From Stereocaulon alpinum (Eukaryota > Ascomycota > Lecanoromycetes > Lecanorales > Stereocaulaceae): a DNA stretch of 64,000 nt. Shown here one piece after another: positions 1 through 11,927 of this stretch. How positions within the stretch are numbered: the first letter of the stretch is position 1; every line of letters begins with the position of its first letter. The position numbers were made by a program, and so were the translations under genes. The notes under the pieces were generated by a model. It did no database searches, had not been told where the DNA came from, and worked only from the letters and a program-made list of their open reading frames with translations. The stretch lies in assembly GCA_018257865.1 (NCBI GenBank), contig JAEUBA010000004.1, forward strand, positions 682,001 to 746,000. Reading direction: 5' to 3'.

Positions 1-1
1 A

Positions 2-822
2 AACCCCCGTGCTACGACACTCTCCTTTATCTCCATCATCCTCTTCATCTTTGCCGCTCGTTACTTGCCCGCACTCCGTTGGACGTTCAAAGCTCTATAC
101 ATGGTACTCGGAGGTAGGTCTACTTCTCTACTGCGATGGAGATGACTTCTGACAAGACACCAGTTACGGCCGCCGCTGAGGTAGCAGGCAAGCTAGTGCT
201 TTCACAAGGATTGACTTCTTCTTTCCGCCCAAAGAAATACTACACAATTCCCCGAGAAACTCTTGAAGCATGTCTGGAAGATGTTGAGCAGTTCATCAAT
301 TTCTTCGTTATCGAATTCCAGCGCGTCCTTTTCGCCGAGAACGTCATCCATACCATTGCCGCCTTCACCGCAGCCGTTCTCTCCTACTGGCTCATCAAGG
401 TTCTCCCTTTCTGGGGGTTAAGTCTTATCGCTGTCTCCTGCGTCTATCTTGGCCCTCTGATCTACATGACCAACAAGGATGTCATTGACGAGCAACTCAA
501 GAACGCTTCTAATGTCGTCAACAGCCAAACCCAGCAAGTCCGCAACCTCGCAGGGCACCACACCGCTCGTGCTTCTGAGACCGTGAAGGCCTACGCCGGA
601 GACTACACCTCCAAGGCACAGGAGTATATCGGTAGTGCTCGCGGCACGAACTCTAAGTCCATGGCCAACGCCCCGGTCAAGTCTGAGCCCGGAAGCGGTC
701 CTAACTACAGCCCATCTGACTTCCCTCATGCTCCTAAGCAGGAGCCTACTGCGGGAGTCACACCTCACCAAGAGCAGTACGAGAAGTCACAGTTTGGCGG
801 GCAGGCAGTGCCAGCTTCTTAG
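2..822 (+). CDS. Reticulon-like ER membrane-shaping protein (3' part)
   Basis: Partial gene; its 5' end lies outside the window. Probable exons are 2-103 and 157-822, with a 53-base intron (GTACTC...CTGACAAG) that joins in phase. The protein has the two hydrophobic hairpins of a reticulon-homology domain. One lies before the intron (LSFISIILFIFAARYL). The second is around HTIAAFTAAVLSYWLIKV and FWGLSLIAVSCVYLGPLIYM, between the charged stretches RPKKYYTIP and DEQLKNASN. Reticulons insert as wedges and curve tubular ER. The last ~90 residues are hydrophilic and Ser/Pro-rich, as expected for a cytosolic tail. An alternative donor at 114 does not give a phase-compatible acceptor before the conserved TAAAEVAGK stretch, so I prefer 104-156. 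Family assignment is firm; the exact splice site is less so. Confidence 0.8.
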
Positions 823-1571
823 GTCTATCCAGGTGGTCAATCGCCTTCCACAAAGCTACACCTTTAGCTACTGACCAATGACGATATTGTGATGGAGGAA
901 GGAAGACTGATGAAGGACATGGAATGGGTATGCAATGCATGAAAGTAGTGATGGATGTGAATAATACGAAGGGAACCGATTACTGGCACATGAACTACAG
1001 CTTCAACACGCATTGAGGTTGGAGTTTCGCTTGGAGCAAGGAGAGCGATGAGCGTTTGTATGGGCACCTTGTACCTTCATTAGGACAGCAATTGCAATCG
1101 AACTCATTCCTTTTGCCAAGCGATAATTCACTACGCAGATCAGAGCGATATGTCGATGATGATCCGGGCAACACTTCAATGCTACCCTTTAGTACAATAC
1201 AAAGCTCTCATTCCTTCCATCCGAACACTGTGAGCCTTAACATTCAGGTCCTCTAGCGAGCAGCATTGCTGCATGTTGCCCCATTATGTGTCTCACGAAC
1301 GAAGCTCCCTTCGAACCCACCCAATCCTAGTACATCCAGAGCAACAACCTTAGCCAACGGTAAACTACCTATGCGAAGCGATGACTGCTGCTATGTCAGT
1401 AAACAGACTTGGAGGAGTAGCGAGTCAACGTACAAAGCCTGTCTAAACATAAAACCCCGTCTCTACTACTGCTCTTTCATCGAAAATCACAAACCTAGCA
1501 CCTAGCCCACACCCTTTCTTATTATTAGTGGGAAAGAGGAGTGCATTACCTTTCTCCCCTCATCAATTCAC
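823..1571. other. Intergenic, convergent 3' ends
   Basis: Between the ends of two convergent genes. Only short open frames with no recognisable protein features were seen. It probably holds both 3' untranslated regions. Confidence 0.5.
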
Positions 1572-2758
1572 CTAAAGCAACCTCCCCTCAACAACCCCCA
1601 ACGCCCCTCGAATCCCCTCCTCCGCCCTCTCAAAACACTCGTTCAACTCCACAAGGTGTTCCGTAACATGCCGCAATCGCAGACAACCATCAACTTCCCA
1701 CCGCTGCCGCAGTATGTCTCTGTCCACGTCTAGAGCGTGAGCATTGGCTCGCAATTTGCTTGCTATCTTCGCGAGGACGGCTGTTGTTTCGCGATGGATT
1801 ATGTGTTCGTGCGTGGGGCGTTTGGGGTGGATGGCGAGTCGTTTTGGAGGGTGGGGGAGGGTGGTGTTGTTGGTTATTGTTGCGAGGGGTGGGCGGGTGG
1901 GTTGAAGGCGGGTGGTGATGGAGGTGGTGGGGTGGGTGTCGCTAGTGAGGTCTATGCAGTTGGTTTGGGCGGAGCCGGTGATGGCGGGGGTGATGGGGGC
2001 TTCGGTTCTGGCACGCTTTGGTGAGGATGGGCTTAGGTCGACTAGGCCGTCGGGTCTCCGTTTGGTTCCATGGCGGGGTCCTAGGGGTGTGCGGTTTGAG
2101 GCGGTAGGAGTACCGGCCATGGTGGATACTTGTGGCGTTTCATGGACACGAGGTATTATTTGCGAGGCTGGGACCACGAATGCAGGGACAGAGATCGGCC
2201 TGTCTGCCTCTTGGTAGGCTCGTATGACGCCTCTGCGTGGTCTTGTGGGGTTAGCGGCCCATCTGTCGGGGTATAGGGGACTCTTGAAGGCTGCGGGGCC
2301 TGTCCAGCGGTCCGGGTATGACACGGCAGTGTTAATAGCCCGAACAGCATCGATGAGACGTTTCAGCTTGGACCAGTCACTGCAGTCGAATCCTGCTTTG
2401 GCAGCTGCTTCGGCGATTGGGGTATCTCGAGGGGAGAGCTCAGGATCTGCGAGCTGGGTGAGCTCCGTCTTGTCACAAAAAGGCGAGACTCACGCCGTAT
2501 TTGTAGGTACTGAGACTCAGGTCCGGTTATGAGATGGGCAAAGAGGCATTGGTCTTGAGTAAGCCTGCATCCGCCGTTGTTGTACGCGTAGCATGCAAAC
2601 ATTGATGGAGGAGAGACCGCACCGGTCATGGTGTGACTGTACCGACACTGATTATTTTGACAGCCTGCTGGGTCGAGCAGCCAGTGACGGCATGTCAGGT
2701 TTCCCTCGCGCCGCGAATTGAAGGCATACATAGTGCGTTGATAGCCTTGGGCTTCCAC
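1572..2758 (-). CDS. Two-finger CCCH zinc-finger protein
   Basis: Two exons, 2758-2494 and 2446-1572, joined over a 47-base intron (GTGAGT...CTCGCAG; phase 1 both sides), giving about 379 residues. The N-terminal exon carries two CCCH fingers: C-x9-C-x4-C-x3-H starting at CRHWLL, and C-x7-C-x6-C-x3-H starting at CYAYNN. CCCH fingers of this type usually bind RNA. The rest is Pro/Thr-rich, with a basic patch (KRRPDG, SPKRART) that could be a nuclear localisation signal, and ends in a helical, charged region of about 80 residues that may form a coiled coil. No second known domain was recognised. The specific function is unknown. Confidence 0.72.
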
Positions 2759-3225
2759 TGTAGACGAGTTATCGAGTACAATGGTCGTATTCAGACGGAA
2801 TAAACGCGGATCCGAAGTTGAAAGCTACGGAACTCGAAGACGTTGGTGGCTATGACGTGGGACGTAAGCAATTGTTCAAATCAATATCAATGCACGCTAA
2901 GCGAGGTTAAGGCGTTGCCCGAACCCCGAGTTGATGAGCTCTATGGTAGTCAACGTAATTCAATGAGGCAGCTCAGTCTTTCTATGCAATGCAATTCGCA
3001 GGAACTACTGTTAAAGGCTCCTTTAGCCACGGTTGACTTAGCTTCGATGGGCCAGGCTGTCAGGTTCATAGACAACGAGCATCACCCATAGCGATCTCCA
3101 TCGGGCCTTCCTCAAGTCCGCACCAGCCCTGAATTCACTTCACCATGCCGGAGGAAACTGTGCAGTCGACTCATGAGTTTTTACGGTCCTTTCTTCAGCC
3201 ATCTGTCCCTTTTGAAAGTCTCCTC
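2759..3225. other. Intergenic
   Basis: Between the start of the zinc-finger gene and the end of the acyl-CoA dehydrogenase gene, both on the minus strand. It must hold the zinc-finger gene's promoter; no specific element was recognised. Confidence 0.4.
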
Positions 3226-4778
3226 TCAATAGCTTCGCGGAAGTCCTAGGACCTTCTCGCCAATGTAGTTCATGATCATTTCCTGTTAGGAGTCAGTACT
3301 TCTTCATGGCACTGAGAGGCCTCTAATTCACTTACTCTGCTCACTGGTGCTATCCGAGGGACAAAACACTCTCTTAGATATCTCTCGACATGATATTCTT
3401 GTGCGTATCCCATCCCGCCATGTGCCAGCACCTGCAAATCGTTAGCTGCCATTGTTAAAGAGATAAATGAAACTCACAGCTCTTTCGCAGGCAGTAAACG
3501 CTGCTTCAGCAGCTAGGTATTTTGCAGAGTTGCAGGCCACCCCAACCGCATGTGGAGTGATATTTGAGTCCTTGCCGCTACTGTCGTACATTCTGGCGGC
3601 GTGATATGTTGCCAGTTTGGCTGCTTCAAGGTTCATATATGCTGCCGCTAGAGGATGTTGTATGCCTTGGTTTTGACCTATGGGCCTTCCAAAGACTACT
3701 CGCTCCTGTGCATACTTCGCCGCCTTCTCTAAAGCCACGTAGCCTAAGCCCAGAGCTTCTCCAGCCAGTAGACAGCGCTCAGCATTCATTCCGTGGAGGA
3801 CCTAACCTGGGTCAGTCATCATAGTGTATGGTAATATCCACCCTTTCCACCCACAATCTTGAAGCCTTGCCCTTCCTCGCCTATTCGCGTATCTACTGGG
3901 ACTCGGTAGTCATCAAAGAACACTTCGTTAGCATCAACAGCTCTACCTCCCATCTTCTTGATTCTTTTCAACTCAAGTCCAGGAGCGTTCTTATCAAAAT
4001 CTATGAAGAAGAGCGAGAGACCCTCTGAGGGCTTCCTCACGTCCTCCAACGGAGTTGTGCGAGCAAGCAAAATCATCCTTGACGCTACTTGTGCGGAAGA
4101 TATCCATATCTTCTGCCCAAAGATGCTGTATGAGTCGCCATCACGTTTGGCATGTGTTCTTAATTTTAGGGTCTCTAATCCAGTGCTGATCCTCTAATTG
4201 AGTCACCGTTCTGGAATCGAAGACACAGCGTTGCAAGGATCTCCTGACCTTGGCTCTGTTACCCCAAAGCACGCTTTGAACTCGCCACTGATAAGCCTTG
4301 GCAGCATCCGCTTTCTTTGCTCCTCTGTTGCGAATTTGGCCACTGGCTGTGTGGCATACACATTTGCATGGACACTCTGAGCTCCGGCAATGCCTGCGCC
4401 GCTCTGCGAGATGGTTTGTAGCATCAATGTCGCTTCTGAAATGCCGAGTCCGGCACCTCCCAGATCCTCTGGTAATGCTATCCCTATCCAGCCGTCTTTT
4501 GCAAGTGCAGCGTGAAGCTCTTGTGGGTATACGCCGGATTCATCACGCTCCGCCCAGTACTCGTCTGGGAAGTTGGAGCAGATTTTGGCAACAGCTTCTC
4601 GAACATCCAACTGCTCTTGCGAGAAGCCGGTGAGCTCCATGATGCAGCATGAGGCGCTGACAGAGAATGGCCGGGAATATGGCCGGAGTCTTGCAAAGCA
4701 ATTGCCATTACGAAACATGCACCTTGAGAACAGCTGACATGAGAGGGAACAAAGCCTTTTATTATGTTGAAAGATCAT
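3226..4778 (-). CDS. Acyl-CoA dehydrogenase family flavoprotein
   Basis: Five exons: 4778-4249, 4185-3855, 3801-3478, 3431-3336 and 3282-3226. The four introns are 46-63 bases and phases close exactly, giving 445 residues. The fold's landmarks are in order: an N-terminal helical part, the FAD-binding FGVTEPSTG loop followed by GQKIWIS, a middle beta domain, and the C-terminal helical part with RVVFGRPIGQNQG and GGMGYAQEYHVERYLRE. The Glu in AQEYHVER sits where the catalytic base of MCAD-type enzymes lies. The first ~45 residues are Arg/Ser-rich with almost no acid, fitting a mitochondrial presequence; a second in-frame start, MELTGFSQEQ at about 4640, would remove it. It likely oxidises acyl-CoA thioesters in fatty-acid or branched-chain amino-acid breakdown. 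The exact substrate cannot be told. Confidence 0.88.
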
Positions 4779-4967
4779 GGCGGCAAAATGGAAGGTAGAC
4801 TGTTATGTGAGAGTAACAGAGAGATGGATCCCAGAATTCGGATATATGCGATGGACTGAATGTCTACTAGAAGAGCATAATTTTCCGCACATGATCAATG
4901 TATGGGAGTTACGGATCGGAGACAGCATGTTGAAATGCGATTGCGGAGGAGAGGAGGTTTAGGGCAG

Positions 4968-4973
4968 CACGTG
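4968..4973. promoter_or_regulatory. CACGTG E-box in a divergent promoter
   Basis: Palindromic CACGTG in the ~470-base gap between the divergently transcribed acyl-CoA dehydrogenase and INCENP genes. CACGTG is the known site for bHLH factors such as Cbf1-type proteins. One copy is expected by chance about every 4 kb, so this is only a candidate. Confidence 0.2.
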
Positions 4974-5251
4974 ATCAGCTGCTAGCGCGCTTTTCATTGT
5001 TTTGATCGACACCAGAAATGGATTGAGAATATTGGATTCCATACTAACCATTCGCCAACCCAGGATTAAAGCTCCGAGCTTCCTCTGTAGCATTGCTTTC
5101 GGTTGACTCTTGCATCAACACTGCTTGCATCTTCATGTCGATAACACGCCATCACAATAACCCTCTCGTTGGCAACGCCCCATCATTACAAGCGAAGCTT
5201 TCGAAGTAGATCATCTCCACTCTCCGATTTCTCTGGATTTCACAATCTATC

Positions 5252-8200
5252 ATGGCGGCCGTGCGCTCTCGGGTGCAGCTACCTGTAGGTTCCGCGCAAT
5301 GGATCAGTGATGAAAACAATCAAGTCGCGCAGTTCTGTGCCCAGGAAACGGAGGACTTTGTCTTCTCGGCCCGCAACGAAGTAGAATGGCTGAACGAGCA
5401 CATGGCAGAAATCTTCAGCAAGAATCAGGTGAATGTCACAGAGATCTTCAAAACACCAGGGAAGCTACGAGGCAAGACTCCACGGACAGCAAGAAAGAGG
5501 AATCCCTTGGAGGCCCGAGAGGTGCGTTCGCAGGTCCTTGACTTACTTCCCGATGCTGATTGTGCTTGCAGCCCCTGACAGATATCTTTTCAACCAATGC
5601 TCGATCTCGAAACAGCCCAGTGTCGAAAGCCAGCCCTATCAGGAGTGCTCCTACTTTCCAAGTCGCTGAAGACGCCGTCGCCCCTACGGAATTTAAAAGA
5701 CTTGCCAAAGTGAATACAGACTCAGGCTACCATGGTCTCTCGGAGGATGATATGGAAATTGATGAGGTGGCCCCAGTGGTGCAGTCATCTGCGGAAACAC
5801 ACGAGACGATTGATCTCTCGTCGGACCCCCCTCTAGCAGGACAAGCAGCTGCAACGAATCGATTGGAGGGAAGCAGCACTGGTGAGACATCCTTCCACTC
5901 CGCTAGAGAAGAGGTCACAAAGCAAGTTGTCGTTACTGCAGCCTTGCTACAAGAGCAGCATCCACAAGTAGACGTCAGTGCATCGGCCAGCTCTACGAAC
6001 AACGAGCTCGCGCAAACAGAAGCACAAGTACTACAACATGACGTGGAAGACGCGATGGACTTAGATGTCATTGAGAAGGAGCTCGATGAGGATCTAGTTG
6101 TAGACGAGTCACGTTCGCCCTCGCAAGGATCAAGTCCAGCTAGGCCACTTGTCCGTAAAAGCAGCCTTACTTTTGCAGCTTTGCCTGCACGGGAACCGTT
6201 GACTACCAAGAAAAGCCTTGGAGCAAGGGCATCGCGGACGAGCCATTTGGATCAGTCCAAAGCGCCTGTCAATAGAGGCAGCTTCCTCGGTCGCCTGACT
6301 GGTGGAAAATCTTTGGGTGGATCTAAGCAGCCTGAGTCTACTCATGAGAAAGAAGCCAATGACGAAATAGACACTAGTGATACGGACAAACCAACGCTTA
6401 CTCGAGAGGAGTCTGATGGAGATTCGAAGATGTTCAAGCTTCACAACAAGTCATCCACACAGCGGTTACACGACAGGATTAATATGCTTGGAAAGTCGCA
6501 AAATGCTAGGCCAACTAAATCAATACCACCATCTGCAAATGCTCCTAATACTAGCTACCCTCAACTACCGATTCCAGAGCCCCAACCGCCAATTACCCTG
6601 CAGAGTTTAGCCGCCCCTTCAAAGCCAGCTACAGTTCCAGTATCGAAGGACGAGGATGATGATGATGACTGGATCCAGGCACCTCAACTGCAACAGAGCG
6701 CATCAAACCGACCGCTGCTCCCAAAGAGCGTGTCCGCCGATGTCATGGAGGGTATCAGAGGGAAGCATACAATCGGATGTGAAGACTTTGACCTTCCTTC
6801 GAGTGAGAGGCAAGCAACGAAAGAGGCGTCTCCTCTACGTCACGTGAACTCAACACAGGTCAACAGTCCCAGAGATGCGAGAGCAAGGTCTGCAATCGAG
6901 TCTGCGTCGCCATCGAGGGCCAATGCGCGCAATGCTGCAGACACGTCTACGACTCCAAGGGGGAGTCCTTCGTCATCCAAGCGGTATGTTGATGGACCTT
7001 TAAGCGCCTCAAAATCAAAGTTGCAATCAATCATGAAGACTGCTCGGGGCTTATTCTCAAGTAGTGCCGGCGTGTCCGCGCAAGCCAAGATGGAAACTCT
7101 CTCGCCGCCATCAATGAGACTATACGATGAGCCTCAAGGGCCTTCAATAAGCAGCGTGCTAGACAGTAAGGCTTCGGGCAACGAAGGTAAATCGCGAAGT
7201 CCCATAATCAATCCTGCTGGCCGGAAGACGCGTAGCTCGACAGAGAAAGAGGAGAGAAGAAAGCAATCGGAGGCTAAGGAACGCCAAAGAGCTGAGACAA
7301 GAGCTGAACGAGCTCATGAACAACAGAGCCAGAACGAGCTTGCGCCAGAGCAGATGGCGATGAAAGGTCAAGCAACAGAGATGGGACCACCGCCTGCGAA
7401 AGCGACACGACAGAGTCCAAGAAAGACGCAAACCCAGGAGCCTTCCAAACCCCAGGTTGATGTCGCTGGAAGCGAGCAGCCACTTCAGTCAACGGGACCG
7501 CCTCAACAGTCTCAGTTGCAGAAGAAAGAACCCCGAAGGCCTATCAAACCTGCTAAAGAAGCTGGTCCAAAACCCAAACCGCAACCAGTGGCCATCCGCG
7601 TTGGTACATTGTCCCAGGGGCTTCGAATGAACAACACAGCCCTGGCTTCCAATTTACAAGAATCTTTACCTGCGCCTCAGCCAAGGCAGCCAGCTATGGC
7701 AAAGAAACCCAGTAACGCTTCCATACAATCGACTGCCTCTAACAACAGCTTCAAGAGCTCTGTAACATCGGCGGCAGCGAAACCAAAGGCCTTGATTGCA
7801 GCAGAGCGGAAGAAGGAGCAGGCAAGTCACGCCGAAGGCTGAATACATAGTCAAGATACTAATTTGCTTTAGGACGAGAGAGAGGCGCAGCGCAAACTTG
7901 AGCAAAAACGTGATATGGAACGTAAACGAGCTGCCCAGCAGGAAGAGGCAAGACGTCAGGAACAATTGCAACGGCAAGAAGCAGAACGACAGCGTGAACG
8001 CGAACGATCTGCCGCCGCTGAAGATCCTAAAAACATTGCTAAGAGGCAAGCCATCGAGAAGAGGAGGATAGAGATGCAGAGAAAAGACCAGCAGCGGGCG
8101 CCGCAAAGGCCGGATAATGTAAGTCGATGTGTTCCTCACAACCCAGCCTAGACTAACTTTGTAGGCTCCTGTACCTCATCAAACACAAACTGCTCCAACA

Positions 8201-9121
8201 ACTCGTCAAGAGCTCGGTGGACCCAGGCCTCCATCAAGGCTTCAAACCCTTCCTGATCATAACAAATTGGCCAACAACCTTCCAATGCATAATCCATCTA
8301 AGGCAGCTATCAAGAGAGTCTTCGATCCCGACGATGAAGACGAGCCTCGACCAGTACGGATGCAAGGTGGCCCACCATATCAGCAGAATGATGCCAAACG
8401 ACGGAGGACAGAAGATGAAGAATTGCAGGAAATTCGAGTTCGACCGACAATGGCACCTCCCATTCGACAGTCAGGCATTCGTCAAGGTGGACCCAAGGCG
8501 TCAATTTTCAATAATAGCTACTCCACGGCGCCTCCACCAGCGCCCCATCATAACGCACCATCTCTCCTGAAATCGACAACAGCCAACCAAGCCTACCAAC
8601 AACATGCCCACCAGACCCAACCGACCCGACCTGGCCATCACCCAGACATAGCCAAATATCAAAACGGCAAAATTCCCTTCGCCGATGTCCCCAACCCTCC
8701 ACAACAATCTCACAAAACCCCAGTTCATTCCAAACTCGCGCCACCCGCCAAATCATCCCCTCAATACATCAACGGCGAGAACATTCACCTCGATGACATC
8801 CCCACCGAAAGCGAAGACGAGTCTGATTCGGATTCCGGCTCAAAGCCCAAGCCCGCCAATCTCCCAGAGTGGGCCCAATCACCCCAACTACGCCAGCTCC
8901 TAATGACCCAAGACGAAAACATGGACGCTGACGCTGTCTTCGGGCCCGTGCCCAGTCCGCGCATGGAGGAAATGTTCCGCGAACGGCATCACCGCTTTAG
9001 ATCGCGGACCAGTAGCGCTAACTGGGCGGGCTCGGATCGTTTGACGGATGAGGAAATCCGAAAGGATGTCGAAGCGAGGCAGCGCCTAAGGAGAGAAGGA
9101 GGCTGGACTTTTGGGCTGTGA
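5252..9121 (+). CDS. INCENP/Sli15-type inner centromere protein
   Basis: Four exons (5252-5521, 5572-7821, 7873-8118, 8165-9121), 1240 residues. INCENP is the scaffold of the chromosomal passenger complex: its N-terminus binds survivin/Bir1 and borealin, and its C-terminal IN-box binds and activates Aurora kinase. Here the N-terminus (about residues 1-90) is compact and helical. The centre is long, Ser/Pro-rich and disordered, followed by a highly charged Lys/Arg/Glu/Gln helix (about 1010-1080) like the INCENP single alpha-helix. The last ~90 residues match the IN-box: LPEWAQSP, DADAVFGPVPSP, RFRSRTSSANW. The TSS sequence is where Aurora phosphorylates. Intron 2 has a GC donor (CAG|GCAAGT); introns 1 and 3 are GT-AG. 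The length is normal for filamentous fungi. Confidence 0.88.
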
Positions 9122-9879
9122 GAGGTGTCTTGACATGAATTACCTTGACAATAACATCCTGTACTCTTCGCATCGACTGACTTCGGTGTATGTCTGCGAA
9201 TCGAGCGCGGAAGTTATTGTAGCGTTTGTGTGTCGAGGGACCCGTCAAGAAGTGGACTGACTGCTGCGCTTGTTTAGGGCATGGCGTTGTCAGGAAACAT
9301 TGGGCAGCGGTCTTTGAGTGAAGCCCCTACTTTACTACGCGACTGGGATGGGATGGGATGGGATTGCTTGGATAGACGGGCGTTTGCAGTATGGTATGCA
9401 TTTTCATCACGGCATTGTTATCCAATCTACAGAGTTAGGGAGCTTCATACGGAGCGCTAATACGAAATCAATTTTTACGTCTCTTGCATGTTCCCAGTAC
9501 AGGCTTCATGAAATGTCTACTCTATATTCACGTAGTGCGAGAGTAAACCAGACGATGGAAAGCTGCCAGAGAAAGTGTTCTATAATTGATATACTATTCT
9601 TCATGAGCAGAGTCTTACATGCCAAGGTCGAATCGTAAGATTATATAAAGGAGTTGCCTCAGCTCGTTGGCTCCCATATCGCAGGAACGTGCTATATTCT
9701 ATCCTACAACTTTCCCCAAGTCCTTAGTCTTACAGTATGTTTTCGTCAAGTAGTGAGGTATATATACTGTTTATGATCCTTTCTTTTGACCTGCATCTAG
9801 CCATCGGTAGCCGAGAATCGGTCTATTGTAGCTGCGCGCTGTTGCTGTTGCCCACTTTTTGCTTTCGCTTCTAGAAGTT
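9122..9879. other. Intergenic, convergent 3' ends
   Basis: Holds the 3' ends of two convergent genes and a short GGGAT repeat. No coding signal was recognised. Confidence 0.5.
9345..9364. repeat. GGGAT x4 microsatellite
   Basis: Four perfect tandem copies of the 5-base unit GGGAT in intergenic DNA. Confidence 0.85.
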
Positions 9880-11250
9880 TCATGACGATGGCTGCTGCAT
9901 CTGCTGCTGTTGCGCTTGTTGCCGTTGCTCTTGCAGTGCATGTTGTAACTGCGCCTGCTGCTGCTGATTTTGACTTTGCTGCTGCTGCTGTTGCGACTGC
10001 TGGGGTTGTTGCCTAGGCTGGGGTTTCCAATCTGGCCATAGCTCTCTCAGCTTAGCATATCCTTCCTTCAGCGCTTCGAACCTCTCCTTGTCCTCATCCT
10101 TGAGGCCTTCTGCTATCCAAGCCGGTGGTGACTCTAAATAAGTGGGATATTGCGGTCTAGTCTTTTGTTTGCTTTGATCGTTTATGGCGACTAAGTAGTA
10201 GATATTTGTTTTTAGGCGGCCCATGTATTCGACAAATTTCTTCTGGTTCTGGATAGGGTTGTTGGATGAAGGCGCTGTTGGCGTTGCGGTTGCGGGCGTG
10301 GTTGCTGTTGGTGTTGTGCTCGTGCTCGGGATTTGATTTGCTGCTTCTGTGGGGTCTATGGAGGTCGGAGTTGTGGTGGTGCCTTCGGGTTTTGCTTGGG
10401 GAGAGGATAGGGTTGCTGGTGCGGGGGCTTTGAGGCCGGCTTTTTGTAGGATCTGGACTTCTTGGAGGAGGAGGTTGTTGACATTGAGAAGGGCGTCGAC
10501 GCGCTCTTGCTCTTGTGGGGAGATATTATTTACTTGGGCAGACGGGGCTTGGGCGTGTAAAGGTGATTCCGGTGGTGTGGTCAGTTGGCCGGTGGAGGCT
10601 GCTGGTACAGCTGGGGCTGTCATTGAGGAGGCCGGTAGTTCCAAGGAGCTGGCGGGAGATCGTGTGGCTTCTCCTGGTGTAGTGATGGTAACGTGAGAGG
10701 GTGTAGATGACGATGATGCTGACTGTTGCTGATTGTATCGAGGATTGAAAGGTGGAGATTGAGCTGAGGAATGTGAAAAGACGTCAGTGCCTTGTGACAT
10801 ATTACCAGAAACGCTCAGCCGCAGATTGAAGAACGCTATAAAAGGAAGGAACAACCGACCATTTTGCATGTAGTGTGAATGCGACTCTGATATTCGCTGT
10901 TGGGGCAGATGTGGTTTCTTGAAGGGATCATCAGGCACAGTCGAGGGAGGCGGCATCAACGGCGTTCGGCCATTGCCACTGCCTTGACTCTGATTCGACA
11001 GATACTGCTGCCTTGGCCCTTGGTTGGCGGGGCCTTGGAAGCCTTGCGGTTGAATGTAAGAGGGGGAAGGAGCAGCTGATTGAGGATAAGGGTTCGGATA
11101 AAACTGCTGGTGCTGGTGCTGGTGCTGTTGCTGTTGATGCGGGTGGAGTTGGTGGGACGGTGGGGGGAAATGAGCATGACCTGGATTGGGCCCTCCGGCG
11201 TTGTACATGTGTGGCCCTGGGCGAGCTCCGTAGCTGTTTTGGTAGGTCAT
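9880..11250 (-). CDS. Glutamine-rich protein with SSXT/SS18-like motif
   Basis: Start chosen at MTYQNSYGAR (11250). An upstream in-frame start at 11379 would add 43 residues unlike the rest. The frame is open throughout, but 10859-10791 looks like a 69-base intron (GTCGGT...CACAAG). Removing it deletes a hydrophobic stretch (RLFLPFIAFFNL) foreign to this Gln/Pro/Ser-rich protein, and leaves 433 residues. A conserved helical pair, VDALLNVNNLLLQEVQILQ and NQKKFVEYMGRLKTNIYYLVAI, is split by a Thr/Pro linker and resembles the SSXT domain of SS18, known in animals as a SWI/SNF subunit. A second short conserved block is PPAWIAEGLKDEDKERFEAL. The C-terminus is poly-Gln. A role in chromatin remodelling or co-activation is inferred. 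Confidence 0.68.
   Translation of the reverse strand: MTYQNSYGARPGPHMYNAGGPNPGHAHFPPPSHQLHPHQQQQHQHQHQQFYPNPYPQSAAPSPSYIQPQGFQGPANQGPRQQYLSNQSQGSGNGRTPLMPPPSTVPDDPFKKPHLPQQRISESHSHYMQNGRLFLPFIAFFNLRLSVSGNMSQGTDVFSHSSAQSPPFNPRYNQQQSASSSSTPSHVTITTPGEATRSPASSLELPASSMTAPAVPAASTGQLTTPPESPLHAQAPSAQVNNISPQEQERVDALLNVNNLLLQEVQILQKAGLKAPAPATLSSPQAKPEGTTTTPTSIDPTEAANQIPSTSTTPTATTPATATPTAPSSNNPIQNQKKFVEYMGRLKTNIYYLVAINDQSKQKTRPQYPTYLESPPAWIAEGLKDEDKERFEALKEGYAKLRELWPDWKPQPRQQPQQSQQQQQQSQNQQQQAQLQHALQEQRQQAQQQQMQQPSS
9895..10010. repeat. CAG/CTG-rich low-complexity coding tract
   Basis: Imperfect trinucleotide repeats (CTGCTG/TTGCTG on the plus strand) encode the C-terminal poly-Gln of the SSXT-like protein. 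Such tracts often vary in length between strains. Confidence 0.75.
11100..11142. repeat. GCTGGT/GTTGCT repeat encoding a Gln/His tract
   Basis: Short repeat inside the N-terminal part of the SSXT-like gene, coding for alternating Gln and His. Confidence 0.7.
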
Positions 11251-11927
11251 GGCTCCTGGCTCCTGGGGACACTTGGCCGCTAATGAACAAAGCGTGAGGT
11301 GCGGTACCACGAAAGGATTGACAGAAGCGATGATTTGCCCTGTCGGCGCCCGAGATGACGCCTCGCTCCACCCTCCCATTGGCCCAATCCCCCAGTTTCA
11401 GGGCCCTGCCGGCGCTATGGAACCTTGGGACCCGCCCTAAGCTGCTTCAAGAAACCCTAAGAGCTGATTTCCTTTGGCCAACAGAAGTCTCCTCGTGAAT
11501 AACACGAGCTGCATTCGGATGCTTCGGGTCCGGCATGTAGCTAAGGTACCTTAGTTACCTTAATCATCAGTCTTTTTCAAATGTACCTTATGTTAGAACT
11601 TAGCAGGCAAAGAAAGCTTGTTGTATTCAACTTTGCAAGGATGTATTACTCTACCTCTTCAAGGCATTCAGCCATTGCATGTACATATGCACATCAAACT
11701 GTGATCGTGCAGTACAGTATGTCGGGCGGTTACAGAAGAGCGGCCTGTCAAGTTCATGCATACACCATAAGGCACGGCTCATGCAGTCCAAAGATACATC
11801 GATAAGGTACCTTGAAGACCTGTGACGAGGCCCAGGCCAACCTTTCTACAACGAGTTAGCGTAACCTGTATGTCGTACGACTTTAAAAAAATGATTCGAC
11901 ATTCAATTGTATATGTAGCAAGGAACA
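11251..11927. other. Divergent promoter region
   Basis: Separates the SSXT-like gene (minus) from the histidine biosynthesis gene (plus). No convincing general-control (TGACTCA-like) site was seen in it and no other gene was recognised. Confidence 0.45.
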
